Positions 10,587 to 20,570 of a DNA stretch of 64,000 nucleotides are shown piece after piece. The notes beneath the pieces were generated by a model, which saw nothing but the letters and a program-made list of their open reading frames with translations, searched no databases and was not told the origin of the DNA. The DNA is from Romboutsia hominis (GTDB taxonomy: Bacteria; Bacillota; Clostridia; Peptostreptococcales; Peptostreptococcaceae), in assembly GCF_900002575.1 (NCBI RefSeq), contig NZ_LN650648.1:2953565-3017564 (forward strand), given 5' to 3'. The position numbers and the translations under genes were made by a program. How positions within the stretch are numbered: position 1 is the first letter of the stretch; each line of letters starts with the position of its first letter.

Positions 10587-13040
10587 TTGTATTTCAACAG
10601 ATTTACTCAAAGGGCAAAGAGATCAATAGATATAGGTATAGAAAGTGCACAAAGTTTGGGTCATAAAGTGGTAGGTAGTGAACATATCTTATTTGGCTTA
10701 ATAAAGGAAAAGGAAGGAATAGCAGGAAAAGTATTAATGCAGTTAGGGCTAACAGATAGCATAATCAAATCAAAAATAATTGAAATAAAAGGCAACGCTA
10801 ATGAGCCAGTAGAAGATGTAACATTAAGTCCAAGGAGTAAACAAATATTAGAGCTCTCTGGCATGTTTGCTAATAAGTTAAGAACTAATTATATAGGAAC
10901 AGAGCATATTTTGTTAGCGATAGTTCAAGAAGGCAATGGTACTGCTATGAAAATATTAAACTTAGAAGGTATTGATGAGAGAGCTATTGTGCAATTAATA
11001 ATTGATATGATGGGATTAGAGGAGTACTCAATACAACAAGAAAAAGAAGAAAAATACACAGTTAAGGTACAAGAGGAATCTCTAAAACTTTTAGATAAAT
11101 ATGGTAAGAATCTTGTAAAACTAGCTTCCCAAGGTAAATTAGACCCTGTAGTTGGTAGAAAAATTGAAATAGAGAGAGTTATACAAATATTAAGTAGAAG
11201 AACAAAAAATAATCCAGTTGTAATAGGAGATCCAGGCGTAGGAAAAACTTCTATAATAGAAGGATTAGCTATAAACATATCAGAAGGAAATGTGCCTGAA
11301 ACTTTAAAAAATAAAAGCTTATATACTTTAAATATGGGTTCTATGCTAGCAGGTGCAAAATATAGAGGTGAATTTGAGGATAGAATAAAGCAAGTTATAG
11401 ATGAGGTTATAAAAAATGGCAATGTAATTCTATTTATAGATGAAATACACACAATAATAGGTGCAGGTGCAACTGGAGAAAGTACAATAGATGCATCAAA
11501 TATACTTAAACCTGTACTATCAAGAGGAGAACTACAAATTATAGGAGCAACAACAATAGATGAATATAGAAAGCATATAGAAAAGGATTCAGCTCTTGAA
11601 AGAAGATTTCAACCAGTAGTGCTTAAAGAACCATCTAGAGAAGAAAGTATAAAAATCTTAGAGGGTATTAGAGATAAATATGAAGATTTTCATAAATTAA
11701 AAATAAGTAATGAATCTTTAGTTGCAGCAGTAGATTTATCTATAAGATATATAACTGATAGATTTTTACCAGATAAAGCTATAGATTTAATAGATGAAGC
11801 TGCATCAAGAGTTAGGTTAAAAATAGGCAAATCATCAATTAAAATTTTAGGATTAGAAGAAGAAATCGAAAGCATAGATAAGGAAAAAGACAAAGCAGTA
11901 ATGTATCAAGATTTTGAGAAAATTGATAAAATAAAAAAACAGCAAGAAAATTTGAAGAAAGAACTTAAAGAAGTAAAACAACAATGGAATGCTATGGGAA
12001 AATATACAGAAGTAGTTAAACCAGAAGATATTGCAGAAGTTGTAGAATTATGGACCAGTATACCTGTAAATAAAATAGTAGAATCTGAATCTAGCAAATT
12101 ATTAAGGTTAGAGAAAATATTACATGAAAGAGTGGTTGGTCAAGAGCAGGCAGTGAAGTCAATTTCGAGAGCTATAAGAAGGTCAAGAGCAGGATTAAAA
12201 GATCCAAATAGACCAATTGGATCTTTCTTATTCTTAGGTCCTACAGGAGTAGGCAAGACAGAATTATCAAAAGCCTTAGCAGAAGTGCAATTTGGAGATG
12301 AAAATAAGATAATAAGACTTGATATGTCTGAGTATATGGAAAAACATGCAGTATCTAGACTAATAGGGTCACCACCAGGATATGTAGGTTATGAAGAAGG
12401 TGGCCAATTAACAGAAAAAGTAAGGAGAGATCCTTACTCTGTAATTTTACTTGATGAAATAGAAAAAGCGCATATAGATGTATTTAATATTTTATTGCAA
12501 ATATTAGATGATGGAAGACTAACAGATTCCAAAGGTAGAACTGTAGACTTTAAAAATACTATAATAATAATGACTTCTAATGTAGGGGCAACAAAAATAA
12601 GCTCTCAAAGAATATTAGGATTCTCTACAAATAGAAATAAAGAGGAAAAAGTCAAGAGTGATTATGAAAATATGAAAGAATGTATAATGGAAGAAGTTAA
12701 ACAAAAATTTAGACCTGAATTTTTAAATAGAATAGATGATATAATAGTATTCCATTCACTAACAGAGGAAGATTTAGATGAAATAGTAAAATTAATGACA
12801 AAAGAATTAGCATCGAGGTTGCAAGCTATGAACATAAACCTAAATATGACCGAAGAATCCATAAGATTTATATCAAAAGTTGGATTAGACTTACAGTATG
12901 GTGCAAGACCACTAAAAAGAGCCATACAAAAAGAGATAGAAAATCCACTTTCAGAAGTAATACTAAAAGGAGACATACGAGGTGGAAATGTTGTTATAGC
13001 AGAGGTAGAAAATAATAAGATAGTATTTAAGTGCAAATAG
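10587..13040 (+). CDS. clpC: ATP-dependent Clp protease ATPase subunit ClpC
   Basis: AAA+ unfoldase that feeds proteins to the ClpP peptidase. At 817 residues it has the full ClpC layout: double Clp N-repeats (about 1-145), the first AAA+ module with Walker A GDPGVGKT (about 214-221), a UVR-type middle coiled segment (about 432-460), the second AAA+ module with GPTGVGKTEL (about 551) and the C-terminal ClpB-D2 domain. It starts with TTG preceded by GAGAGGAGGG at good spacing. In most Firmicutes clpC is the last gene of ctsR-mcsA-mcsB-clpC; here those genes are absent upstream and no CtsR box (GGTCAAANNNGGTCAAA) is seen before it. MecA, McsB or another adaptor must be encoded elsewhere if used. 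A terminator follows. Confidence 0.95.
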   Translation: MYFNRFTQRAKRSIDIGIESAQSLGHKVVGSEHILFGLIKEKEGIAGKVLMQLGLTDSIIKSKIIEIKGNANEPVEDVTLSPRSKQILELSGMFANKLRTNYIGTEHILLAIVQEGNGTAMKILNLEGIDERAIVQLIIDMMGLEEYSIQQEKEEKYTVKVQEESLKLLDKYGKNLVKLASQGKLDPVVGRKIEIERVIQILSRRTKNNPVVIGDPGVGKTSIIEGLAINISEGNVPETLKNKSLYTLNMGSMLAGAKYRGEFEDRIKQVIDEVIKNGNVILFIDEIHTIIGAGATGESTIDASNILKPVLSRGELQIIGATTIDEYRKHIEKDSALERRFQPVVLKEPSREESIKILEGIRDKYEDFHKLKISNESLVAAVDLSIRYITDRFLPDKAIDLIDEAASRVRLKIGKSSIKILGLEEEIESIDKEKDKAVMYQDFEKIDKIKKQQENLKKELKEVKQQWNAMGKYTEVVKPEDIAEVVELWTSIPVNKIVESESSKLLRLEKILHERVVGQEQAVKSISRAIRRSRAGLKDPNRPIGSFLFLGPTGVGKTELSKALAEVQFGDENKIIRLDMSEYMEKHAVSRLIGSPPGYVGYEEGGQLTEKVRRDPYSVILLDEIEKAHIDVFNILLQILDDGRLTDSKGRTVDFKNTIIIMTSNVGATKISSQRILGFSTNRNKEEKVKSDYENMKECIMEEVKQKFRPEFLNRIDDIIVFHSLTEEDLDEIVKLMTKELASRLQAMNINLNMTEESIRFISKVGLDLQYGARPLKRAIQKEIENPLSEVILKGDIRGGNVVIAEVENNKIVFKCK

Positions 13041-13056
13041 TAGTAATATATATAAT

Positions 13057-13083
13057 AAGGGGGAGAGTATTCCCCTTTATTTT
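13057..13083 (+). terminator. Terminator after clpC
   Basis: AAGGGG and CCCCTT form a short GC-rich stem with a loop of about 9 bases, followed by a T-rich stretch. It lies 17 bases after the clpC stop. Confidence 0.75.
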
Positions 13084-13207
13084 TATAAGCAAAAAATATT
13101 AGTATAATATATAGGTATATTAGCTATAAAGGATTTTAAAGATTCTACATAATATTATATAGATATGCTAAAATTATATAGACAAAAAGAATTTAAGGGT
13201 GAATTAT

Positions 13208-14581
13208 ATGGCAAAAATAAAAACAAAATATGTATGTCAAGAATGTGGGTATGAAACTTCAAAATGGTTAGGGAAATGCCCTGAATGTACAAAGTGGAAT
13301 ACTTTCGTAGAGGAAATTGAGCAAAAAGGAAGTAAAAAAGAAGTTTTCATTATAGATAAATCATCATCAAGACCAGTAAGTATAAATTCTATACAAACTA
13401 AAGAAGAAGAAAGATTTTCAACGTGTATAAATGAATTGGATAGAGTGTTAGGTGGAGGTGTTGTAAAGGGGTCATTAGTTCTTGTTGGAGGAGACCCAGG
13501 GATAGGTAAATCTACACTACTAATACAAGTTTCAAGCAATGTTGCAAACTCAGGAAAAAGAGTACTTTACATATCAGGAGAAGAGTCTGAATCTCAAATA
13601 AAAATGAGAGCTCAAAGGTTAGGTATAAGTTCAGATAATCTGTATATATTCGCAGAGAATAATTTAAGTATAATAGAAGCTCATTTAGAAAGTATAAATC
13701 CAGAACTTATCATATTAGATTCTATTCAAACTGTTTATAGCCCAGAAATATCATCAGCTCCAGGAACTGTTAGCCAAATTAAAGAAGGTACATCTAAATT
13801 CATGAAAATTTCTAAAAAAATGGGTATATCAACCTTCGTAGTTGGACATGTAACAAAAGAAGGTTCATTGGCAGGTCCTAAATTATTAGAGCATATGGTG
13901 GATACAGTTTTATATTTTGAAGGAGAAAGATATAATACATATAGATTAGTAAGAGCTGTAAAGAATAGATTTGGTTCGACTAATGAACTAGGTGTCTTTG
14001 AAATGAGAGATTTAGGTTTGGTAGAGTTAGAAAATCCATCTAAGATACTTATATCAGAAAAGCCAAAAGATGTGGCTGGTTCTGTAATAATATCTACAGT
14101 AGAAGGGACCAGACCAATGCTTTTAGAACTGCAAGCATTAGTATCCCCAACTAGTTTTGGTATTCCTAAAAGGACAGCTACAGGGGTTGATTATAATAGA
14201 GTTGCTATGTTATTAGCTGTTTTAGAAAAGAGAGTAGGATTGCAAATTCAAAATCAAGATGTGTATTTAAATATTGTAGGGGGTATAAAAATAAATGAGC
14301 CTTCAATAGATTTAGGTATAATAATTGCCGTTGCATCAAGTTTTAGAAACATTGAAGTTGATGAAAAAATAGCAGTAACAGGAGAAGTAGGTTTAACAGG
14401 AGAAGTAAGAGCAGTTAGCTATATAGAAAAGAGAATAGCTGAGTGTAAAAAATTAGGATTTTCAAAAATGGTTATACCAAGAAGTAATTATGATGCAGTA
14501 AAAGATGTTAAAGGTATAGAAATATGGCCAGTTGATAATTTAAGACAAGCTATAAATATAGTACTAGGGGGTAATAAATAA
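13208..14581 (+). CDS. radA: DNA repair protein RadA
   Basis: RecA/DnaB-like ATPase that promotes branch migration during recombinational repair. 457 residues. An N-terminal zinc finger (Cys10, Cys13, Cys24, Cys27) is followed by the Walker A motif GDPGIGKST (about 94-102), the RadA-specific KNRFG motif (about 252-256) and a C-terminal Lon-like domain. I chose the ATG at 13208 because AAGGGTG lies 6 bases before it; an in-frame GTG at 13199 would overlap that ribosome site. The stop is 2 bases before disA, so the two are co-transcribed. RadA binds and modulates DisA in Bacillus, which fits the pairing. Confidence 0.96.
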   Translation: MAKIKTKYVCQECGYETSKWLGKCPECTKWNTFVEEIEQKGSKKEVFIIDKSSSRPVSINSIQTKEEERFSTCINELDRVLGGGVVKGSLVLVGGDPGIGKSTLLIQVSSNVANSGKRVLYISGEESESQIKMRAQRLGISSDNLYIFAENNLSIIEAHLESINPELIILDSIQTVYSPEISSAPGTVSQIKEGTSKFMKISKKMGISTFVVGHVTKEGSLAGPKLLEHMVDTVLYFEGERYNTYRLVRAVKNRFGSTNELGVFEMRDLGLVELENPSKILISEKPKDVAGSVIISTVEGTRPMLLELQALVSPTSFGIPKRTATGVDYNRVAMLLAVLEKRVGLQIQNQDVYLNIVGGIKINEPSIDLGIIIAVASSFRNIEVDEKIAVTGEVGLTGEVRAVSYIEKRIAECKKLGFSKMVIPRSNYDAVKDVKGIEIWPVDNLRQAINIVLGGNK

Positions 14582-14583
14582 TA

Positions 14584-15654
14584 ATGGAAGATATCTTAAA
14601 TAATAAGAATGTATTACACGCATTAAAAATGATATCTCCTGGAAGTCCATTAAGACAAGGTTTAGAAAATGTACTAAAAGCTAAGACCGGTGGTTTGATA
14701 GTTATATCAAATGGAGAAGATACAATGAAGGTTGTAGATGGAGGATTTAATATAAATGCAGATTATTCACCTGCATATTTATATGAATTAGCAAAAATGG
14801 ACGGGGCTATAGTACTTAGTCAAGATGTTAAGAAGATATTATTTGCAAATGCACAATTAATACCTGATTATTCTATTCCTACATCTGAAACAGGGACAAG
14901 ACATAGAACAGCAGAGAGAGTTGCAAGGCAGACTGGTTCTATAGTTATTGCTATATCTCAAAGAAGAAATGTAATAACTGTATACAGAGGAGATCAAAAG
15001 TATGCGCTAGAAGAAATATCAAAAATATTTACAAAAGCTAACCAAGCATTACAGACTTTAGAAAAATATAAAGCAGTATTAGATCAAGCTGTAGCAAGCC
15101 TAAATGCATTAGAATTTAATGATTTAGTAACTATATACGATGTAGCAATTGTACTTCAAAAAATGGAAATGGTTATGAGAATTACAAGTATAATAGAAAA
15201 ATATATTATAGAGCTTGGGCAAGAAGGAACACTAGTCAGAATGCAGTTAGAAGAATTAGTTGGAACAACTAAAATTGACCAAAAACTTATACTAAAAGAT
15301 TATAGCAAAGAAGATATAGACATAAAGTTATTTAAAAAGAAAATAAAAACATTATCTCCCGAAGAATTAGTAGATTTAACTAATATGGCTAAACTTTTAG
15401 GTTATAGTGGATTCTCTGAAAATATGGATATGGAGATAAGACCAAGAGGGTATAGAGTATTAAATAAGATACATAGATTACCATCAACTATAATTGAAAA
15501 TTTAGTAAATTACTTTGAAGATTTCCAAGAAATACTAGATGCATCTATTGAAGATTTAGATGATGTAGAGGGGATAGGTGAAATAAGGGCAACATATATA
15601 AGAAATGGACTAATAAAAATGAAACAATTAGTATTACTAGATAGACTTATATAA
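14584..15654 (+). CDS. disA: DNA integrity scanning protein DisA, diadenylate cyclase
   Basis: Makes cyclic di-AMP from two ATP while scanning DNA for branched intermediates. 356 residues, the usual length. The DAC domain (about 1-140) keeps the catalytic signature DGA (73-75) and the GTRHR segment (Arg106-His107-Arg108). A helical spine follows, then a C-terminal RuvA-like helix-hairpin-helix DNA-binding domain (DDVEGIGEIRATYIRNGL). The gene begins 2 bases after radA, with a purine-rich site (AGGGGG) inside the radA end. c-di-AMP controls potassium and osmolyte transport and, in Listeria, pyruvate carboxylase. A phosphodiesterase would be needed elsewhere. Confidence 0.97.
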   Translation: MEDILNNKNVLHALKMISPGSPLRQGLENVLKAKTGGLIVISNGEDTMKVVDGGFNINADYSPAYLYELAKMDGAIVLSQDVKKILFANAQLIPDYSIPTSETGTRHRTAERVARQTGSIVIAISQRRNVITVYRGDQKYALEEISKIFTKANQALQTLEKYKAVLDQAVASLNALEFNDLVTIYDVAIVLQKMEMVMRITSIIEKYIIELGQEGTLVRMQLEELVGTTKIDQKLILKDYSKEDIDIKLFKKKIKTLSPEELVDLTNMAKLLGYSGFSENMDMEIRPRGYRVLNKIHRLPSTIIENLVNYFEDFQEILDASIEDLDDVEGIGEIRATYIRNGLIKMKQLVLLDRLI

Positions 15655-15760
15655 TTTATTAATAAGGATTTAAGATATATTTAAGGACTTTGTTGTTGAA
15701 TAAATATGGTATTATAGATTATAATAAAAAAATATTAAGTATTAATCCGGGGGTGAAGAA

Positions 15761-16846
15761 TTGATACCAAAAGTGATAAGATTTATAACAAGCATACTGG
15801 GGTTTGCTCTAGGTATGACTACATATGCAACTTTAATGAAAGCATTTCCGGCACTTAAATTTGGTGCAGAGATATATGGTTTAATTGCATCTGTTTCAGT
15901 TGGGATAGTTGTAGGAATCATATTCTATGCAATAGAGCCGTGGTTTACTGATAAATTTAAGGATATTGCTAAGGTTATGGATAAAGAAATATCAAAATAT
16001 CCTCAAACAGATATATTACTAGGATCTATAGGTCTTATAGTTGGGTTCGTAATAGCTTACTTAGTAAGTGGTATAATGAGCACAATACCTATAATCGGAG
16101 GATTCTTAGCTTTTATTACATATGGGTTTATGGGCTACTTAGGTATAAGAGTAGCATTAAAGAGTAAAGATGACTTATTTAACTTAGGAAAGTTAAGCAA
16201 AATTTCAGGATCTATGAAAGATAAAGGATCTAAGAAGGAAATAAACAGGGTTATACCACCTAAAGTATTAGATACGAGTGTAATAATAGATGGTAGAATA
16301 GCAGACATATGCAAAACTGGATTCGTTGAAGGTAAATTAGTTATACCTGAATTCGTTTTAGATGAATTAAGACATATAGCGGACTCTTCAGATGACTTAA
16401 AAAGAGTTAGAGGAAGAAGAGGATTAGATATACTTAATATAATAAAAGAAGAACTACAAATAGAAGTTGAAATTACTAAAACTGATTTTGACGATATAGC
16501 TGAAGTAGACAGTAAGCTTTTAAAGCTAGCTAAGACTCTAAATGGTAAGGTTGTAACTAACGATTACAATTTAAACAAAGTAGCACAAGTTCAAGGTGTT
16601 GAGGTATTAAACATAAATGAACTAGCTAATGCTGTTAAGCCAGTAGCAATACCAGGAGAAGCTATGGTGGTTCAAGTAGTAAAAGAAGGTAAAGAACATA
16701 GTCAAGGTATAGCATACCTAGATGATGGTACTATGATAGTTGTAGATGGAGGTAAAAAATACATGGGACAAACTATAAGTGTTTTAGTTACATCTGTATT
16801 ACAAACTCCAGCTGGAAGAATGATATTTGGAAAACCTAAAGTTTAA
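15761..16846 (+). CDS. PIN and TRAM domain membrane protein (YacL family)
   Basis: 361 residues. The N-terminus holds about four hydrophobic segments (1-130), then a short charged linker, a PIN nuclease-like domain from about 168 (LDTSVIIDGRIADI with the first acidic residue at Asp170, later VVTNDYNL), and a C-terminal TRAM domain (about 295-355) that usually binds RNA. It starts with TTG, strongly supported by CCGGGGGTG just upstream. This family (B. subtilis YacL) conservedly sits between disA and ispD in Firmicutes; its substrate is not established. The expected use is membrane-tethered RNA cleavage, which is inference. A terminator follows directly. Confidence 0.9.
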   Translation: MIPKVIRFITSILGFALGMTTYATLMKAFPALKFGAEIYGLIASVSVGIVVGIIFYAIEPWFTDKFKDIAKVMDKEISKYPQTDILLGSIGLIVGFVIAYLVSGIMSTIPIIGGFLAFITYGFMGYLGIRVALKSKDDLFNLGKLSKISGSMKDKGSKKEINRVIPPKVLDTSVIIDGRIADICKTGFVEGKLVIPEFVLDELRHIADSSDDLKRVRGRRGLDILNIIKEELQIEVEITKTDFDDIAEVDSKLLKLAKTLNGKVVTNDYNLNKVAQVQGVEVLNINELANAVKPVAIPGEAMVVQVVKEGKEHSQGIAYLDDGTMIVVDGGKKYMGQTISVLVTSVLQTPAGRMIFGKPKV

Positions 16847-16851
16847 ATTTT

Positions 16852-16882
16852 AAAAGTCTTCGTATTTTCGAAGGCTTTTTTG
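16852..16882 (+). terminator. Terminator after PIN-TRAM gene
   Basis: AAAAGTCTTCG and CGAAGGCTTTT pair (one G-T) around a short loop and run into T6. Confidence 0.82.
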
Positions 16883-16945
16883 ATATAATTTATTAGATAA
16901 AGTAGTTAATATATAAGTGTTAATTGTATATAAAGAGGTGATTAA

Positions 16946-17629
16946 ATGAATGGCGTTGTTATAGTAGCAGCTGGTAGTGGAAGTAGAATGAAAATGGGGA
17001 TAAATAAACAATTTATAAAGCTTAATAACAAAGAAATAATAGCATATACAATAGAAAAGTTTTATAAAAATGATGATATACAAGATATTGTTGTAGTTAT
17101 AAAAAAAGAAGAAGAAGAATTCTTTAAGAAAGAAATTATAGAAAAGTATAATTTACATAACATAAAGATTGCTTTTGGTGGGAAGGAAAGACAAGACTCT
17201 GTATATAATGGACTTAAAAGTTTAAATAAAGATTGTGAGATAGTATTAATACATGATGGGGCAAGGCCATTTGTAACAAAAGAAATTATAAGAAAATCAA
17301 TAGACGAAGCCAAAGAAAATAATGCAGTAGTTGTAGGAGTACCGGTAAAAGATACTATAAAAGTGGTTAATGAAAATAAAGATATAATAGATACACCGAA
17401 TAGAAGTACTTTGTGGGCAGTTCATACACCACAGACATTTAAATACGATATATTACTAAAATCATATGAAGATGCCTTTAAAAATAATTTCTACGGAACA
17501 GATGATGCAATGTTAGTAGAGGAAATAGGATATAAGGTTAAAATGATAGAAGGTTCATATAATAACATTAAGATAACAACACAAGAAGATTTAAGTATAG
17601 GATCACAAATATTAAAAGATCAAATTTAA
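16946..17629 (+). CDS. ispD: 2-C-methyl-D-erythritol 4-phosphate cytidylyltransferase
   Basis: Third step of the MEP pathway to isoprenoids: MEP plus CTP gives CDP-ME. 227 residues, normal length. The N-terminal nucleotide-binding loop reads [11 protein letters not shown] (about 7-17), with the IspD signature HDGARPFV near 103-110 and [10 protein letters not shown] further on. AGAGGTG precedes the ATG. The stop lies 13 bases before ispF, the classic ispD-ispF pair. IspE, which acts between them, is not in the window. Confidence 0.96.
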   Translation: MNGVVIVAAGSGSRMKMGINKQFIKLNNKEIIAYTIEKFYKNDDIQDIVVVIKKEEEEFFKKEIIEKYNLHNIKIAFGGKERQDSVYNGLKSLNKDCEIVLIHDGARPFVTKEIIRKSIDEAKENNAVVVGVPVKDTIKVVNENKDIIDTPNRSTLWAVHTPQTFKYDILLKSYEDAFKNNFYGTDDAMLVEEIGYKVKMIEGSYNNIKITTQEDLSIGSQILKDQI

Positions 17630-17642
17630 CGGAGGCTATATA

Positions 17643-18122
17643 ATGAGAGTAGGATTAGGATATGATGTTCATAAATTAGTTGAAGGTAGAAAACTTATAA
17701 TGGGTGGAGTTAATGTTCCACATGAAACGGGATTATTAGGACATTCAGATGCAGATGTTTTAGTTCATGCAATAATGGATTCTATGTTAGGAGCATTAGC
17801 ATTAGGAGATATAGGTAAGCATTTCCCTGATACAGATGAAAGATATAAAGGAGCAGATAGTATAGAATTACTTAGACATGTAAATAATCTAATAATAGAA
17901 AAGGGATATACTATAGGTAACATAGATGCTACAATAATAGCGCAAGCGCCAAAAATGGCACCACATATTCAAAGTATGAGAGAGAATATAGCTAATGCTT
18001 TAAATACTAACTTAGACAGAATAAATGTAAAAGCAACAACAGAAGAAGGACTTGGTTTTACAGGTACAAAGCAAGGTATAGCATCACAAAGTATTTGTTT
18101 ATTAGTTAAAGTTGACAACTAA
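17643..18122 (+). CDS. ispF: 2-C-methyl-D-erythritol 2,4-cyclodiphosphate synthase
   Basis: Cyclises CDP-ME 2-phosphate to MEcPP in the MEP pathway. 159 residues, the standard length. Metal ligands Asp8, His10 and His42 are visible in YDVH and the HSDADVLVH segment (34-42), and the C-terminal motif [12 protein letters not shown] is intact. It is translated from a GGAGG site shortly after ispD. A strong promoter for the next unit overlaps its last codons, so proS is regulated separately. Confidence 0.97.
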   Translation: MRVGLGYDVHKLVEGRKLIMGGVNVPHETGLLGHSDADVLVHAIMDSMLGALALGDIGKHFPDTDERYKGADSIELLRHVNNLIIEKGYTIGNIDATIIAQAPKMAPHIQSMRENIANALNTNLDRINVKATTEEGLGFTGTKQGIASQSICLLVKVDN

Positions 18123-18140
18123 TATGAAATAATATAATAT
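18112..18140 (+). promoter_or_regulatory. Promoter of the proS T-box transcript
   Basis: TTGACA (18112-18117), a 17-base spacer and TAATAT (18135-18140). It overlaps the end of ispF and would start transcription about 120 bases upstream of the T-box stem I. Confidence 0.7.
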
Positions 18141-18269
18141 TATCTCATAAGTATGGAAAAATAAAATTAATAATTAATTATTCCTTAAAATGTGCAACAA
18201 TAAATGAATACAATAATATTATTATTAATAACAACATACAATAAATAAAAAACATAAATCAAAGCTATA

Positions 18270-18493
18270 ATAAAGAAATAGTAAAAGACTAGAGTCTTCA
18301 CAGAGAGGGAACATTTGGTGAAAGTTCCTAAGATATAATCTTTGAACCAATCTTTTAGCATAAAGGTGGTAACAAACCTTTACGGTAGGGACCGTTATAT
18401 CCCCTAAAGAGAGCCAATGGCTAATTAGAGTGGTACCGCGGAAATTCAACCTTCCGTCTCTATACATATGTATAGAGACGGAAGGTTTTTTTT
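18270..18493 (+). promoter_or_regulatory. T-box riboswitch upstream of proS
   Basis: The conserved T-box core GAGTGGTACCGCGG (18428-18441) lies before a strong terminator. The stem I region has the typical CAGAGAGGGAAC and GGTGAAAGTTCC elements (18301-18327). A plausible specifier is CCA (18347-18349) in GAACCA, which codes for proline and matches the downstream prolyl-tRNA synthetase. The TGGT bulge (18431-18434) would pair with the ACCA end of uncharged tRNA. Uncharged tRNA-Pro is expected to stabilise the antiterminator and allow proS transcription. The core is seen directly; the specifier choice is inference. Confidence 0.93.
18450..18493 (+). terminator. T-box attenuator terminator
   Basis: CTTCCGTCTCTATA and TATAGAGACGGAAG form a perfect 14-bp stem around CATATG, followed by eight T. 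This is the terminator alternative to the T-box antiterminator. Confidence 0.95.
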
Positions 18494-18534
18494 AATATTA
18501 AGACTTTCAAAATATAAAACAGGAGGAAATAACT

Positions 18535-20250
18535 ATGAAAATGTCAAAAATGTTTATGCCAACATTAAGAGAAGTTCCAGCTGATGCAGAAATAACAAGT
18601 CATCAATTAATGATGAGAGCTGGTATGATAAGAAAGATGGCATCAGGAGTATATAATCAATTACCAATGGGTATAAGAGTTTTCAAAAAAATAGAAAACA
18701 TAGTAAGAGAGGAGTTAGAGAAAAAAGGATGCCAAGAAATACTATGTTCAGGATTAATACCATCTGAGTTATGGAAAGAGTCTGGAAGATGGGACGTAAT
18801 GGGTGCAGAAATGATGAGAGTGAAAGATAGAAATGATAGAGATTTCTGCCTTGGACCAACTCATGAAGAAGTGTTCACAGATTTAATAAGACAAGAAATA
18901 ACTTCTTACAAGCAATTACCACTTAACTTATATCAAATACAAGTTAAATATAGAGATGAGAGAAGACCTAGATTTGGGGTTATGAGAACTAGAACTTTCA
19001 CTATGAAAGATGCATATAGTTTTGATATAGATGAAGCAGGATTAGATAAATCATACCAAGATATGTATGATGCTTATACAAATATATTCGCTAGATGTGG
19101 ATTAGATAATAGTCCAGTTCAAGCAGATACAGGAGCAATAGGTGGATCTGTTTCAGCAGAATTCATGGTTAAATCAGAAGTAGGAGAAGATGAAATAGTA
19201 TTCTGTAGTGGATGTGACTATGCAGCAAATATGGAAAAAGCTGTTTCAGTAAATACTTCTTTAGATAAAGAAGAAATGAAAGAATTAACAGAAATACATA
19301 CTCCAAATGTTCACACAATAGAAGATTTAGAAAAATTCTTCAACTTACCAGCAAATAGATTTGCTAAGACTTTAGTATATGAAGTAGATGGAAAGACTGT
19401 TGTGGTTGTAGTAAGAGGAGATAGAGAAGTTAATGAAACTAAGGTTGCTAATGCTATAGGTGGAGCAGTAGAGTTTGAACTTGCTAGAGAAGAAGTTGTA
19501 AGGGCTGTAACTAAAGCAGGTATAGGATTTGCTGGACCAATAGGTGTTGAAGCTGACTATGTATTTATAGATAATGAAGTAGCTGAACAAAATAATTTAG
19601 TTATAGGTGCTAATAAAGATGAATACCACATACAAAATGCTAACTATGGAAGAGATTTCGAAGGTACAGTTGGAGATTTCAGAAATGTTACTGAAGGAGA
19701 TAAATGTACTAAATGTGGTTCTGAATTAGAAATAGCTAGAGGGGTAGAAGTTGGTCATATATTCAAGTTAGGAACTAAGTACTCAGAAACTATGGGAGCT
19801 AACTATATAGATAAAGATGGAAAATCTAAGCCAATAGTAATGGGATGCTATGGTATAGGTATAGAAAGAACTGCTGCTGCTATAATAGAGCAACATCATG
19901 ATGAAAATGGTATAATATGGCCATTATCAATAGCTCCATATCATGTAGTAGTTGTACCAGTGAATATCAAAAAAGCAGAGCAAATGGAAGCTGCTGAAAA
20001 GATATACAATGAGTTACAATCTATGGGTGTAGAAGTATTATTAGATGATAGGGACGAAAGAGTTGGAGTTAAGTTCAAGGATAGCGAATTAGTAGGTATA
20101 CCAATGAGAATCACAGTTGGTAAAGATATAACTGACGGTAAAGTTGAATTTAAATTAAGAGATGCCCAAGATAAAGAATTAATAAGCTTAGATGAAATAA
20201 AATCTAAAATAGAAGCTGAGTTTGTTAAGAATAACGTTAAGTTAGGATAG
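18535..20250 (+). CDS. proS: Prolyl-tRNA synthetase
   Basis: Charges tRNA-Pro with proline. A class II synthetase of the bacterial type: 571 residues, including the editing insertion between motifs 2 and 3 (about 225-405). Motif 2 includes [14 protein letters not shown] and the region [18 protein letters not shown]; motif 3 includes [12 protein letters not shown]. The C-terminal anticodon-binding domain follows (about 470-571). AGGAGG stands 9 bases before the ATG; a second ATG two codons in cannot be excluded. Expression is under the T-box. C. difficile-type genomes often carry a second proS next to this one; only one is present here. Confidence 0.97.
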   Translation: MKMSKMFMPTLREVPADAEITSHQLMMRAGMIRKMASGVYNQLPMGIRVFKKIENIVREELEKKGCQEILCSGLIPSELWKESGRWDVMGAEMMRVKDRNDRDFCLGPTHEEVFTDLIRQEITSYKQLPLNLYQIQVKYRDERRPRFGVMRTRTFTMKDAYSFDIDEAGLDKSYQDMYDAYTNIFARCGLDNSPVQADTGAIGGSVSAEFMVKSEVGEDEIVFCSGCDYAANMEKAVSVNTSLDKEEMKELTEIHTPNVHTIEDLEKFFNLPANRFAKTLVYEVDGKTVVVVVRGDREVNETKVANAIGGAVEFELAREEVVRAVTKAGIGFAGPIGVEADYVFIDNEVAEQNNLVIGANKDEYHIQNANYGRDFEGTVGDFRNVTEGDKCTKCGSELEIARGVEVGHIFKLGTKYSETMGANYIDKDGKSKPIVMGCYGIGIERTAAAIIEQHHDENGIIWPLSIAPYHVVVVPVNIKKAEQMEAAEKIYNELQSMGVEVLLDDRDERVGVKFKDSELVGIPMRITVGKDITDGKVEFKLRDAQDKELISLDEIKSKIEAEFVKNNVKLG

Positions 20251-20570
20251 TATAGATAATAAATAGTATATATAATTCACTAAACTATCAACAAAAAATG
20301 GTTAATATGTGGATATATATACTATTTTAATTGTGTAGAAAATCATATTATCCACAAAATTTTAATATAAAATAAGAGCTTAAAATAAGATAAATTTAAA
20401 TTTTTTTAAGTTAGTACTTATAAAATAGATTTATAGGTGTATACTTGTAGGTATAAAAATATAATAATATCGCGATTTTAACATAGATTTGGGTAAAATA
20501 ACATTACAATATATGTGTTATTCTGATATTATAAATTTATACATAACAACTATTAGAGGAGGCTATTCAA
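20251..20570 (+). other. Intergenic region, proS to gltX
   Basis: 320 AT-rich bases with no gene. It contains a perfect DnaA-box sequence TTATCCACA (20348-20356) and, 31 bases before it on the other strand, a one-mismatch box (TGTGGATAT, 20308-20316). No T-box core or clear terminator is seen. GAGGAGG (20554-20560) is the gltX ribosome site. Confidence 0.6.

Noticed and set aside
18225-18467. An 80-codon minus-strand frame over the T-box
   Set aside because: The sequence is explained by the riboswitch on the + strand.
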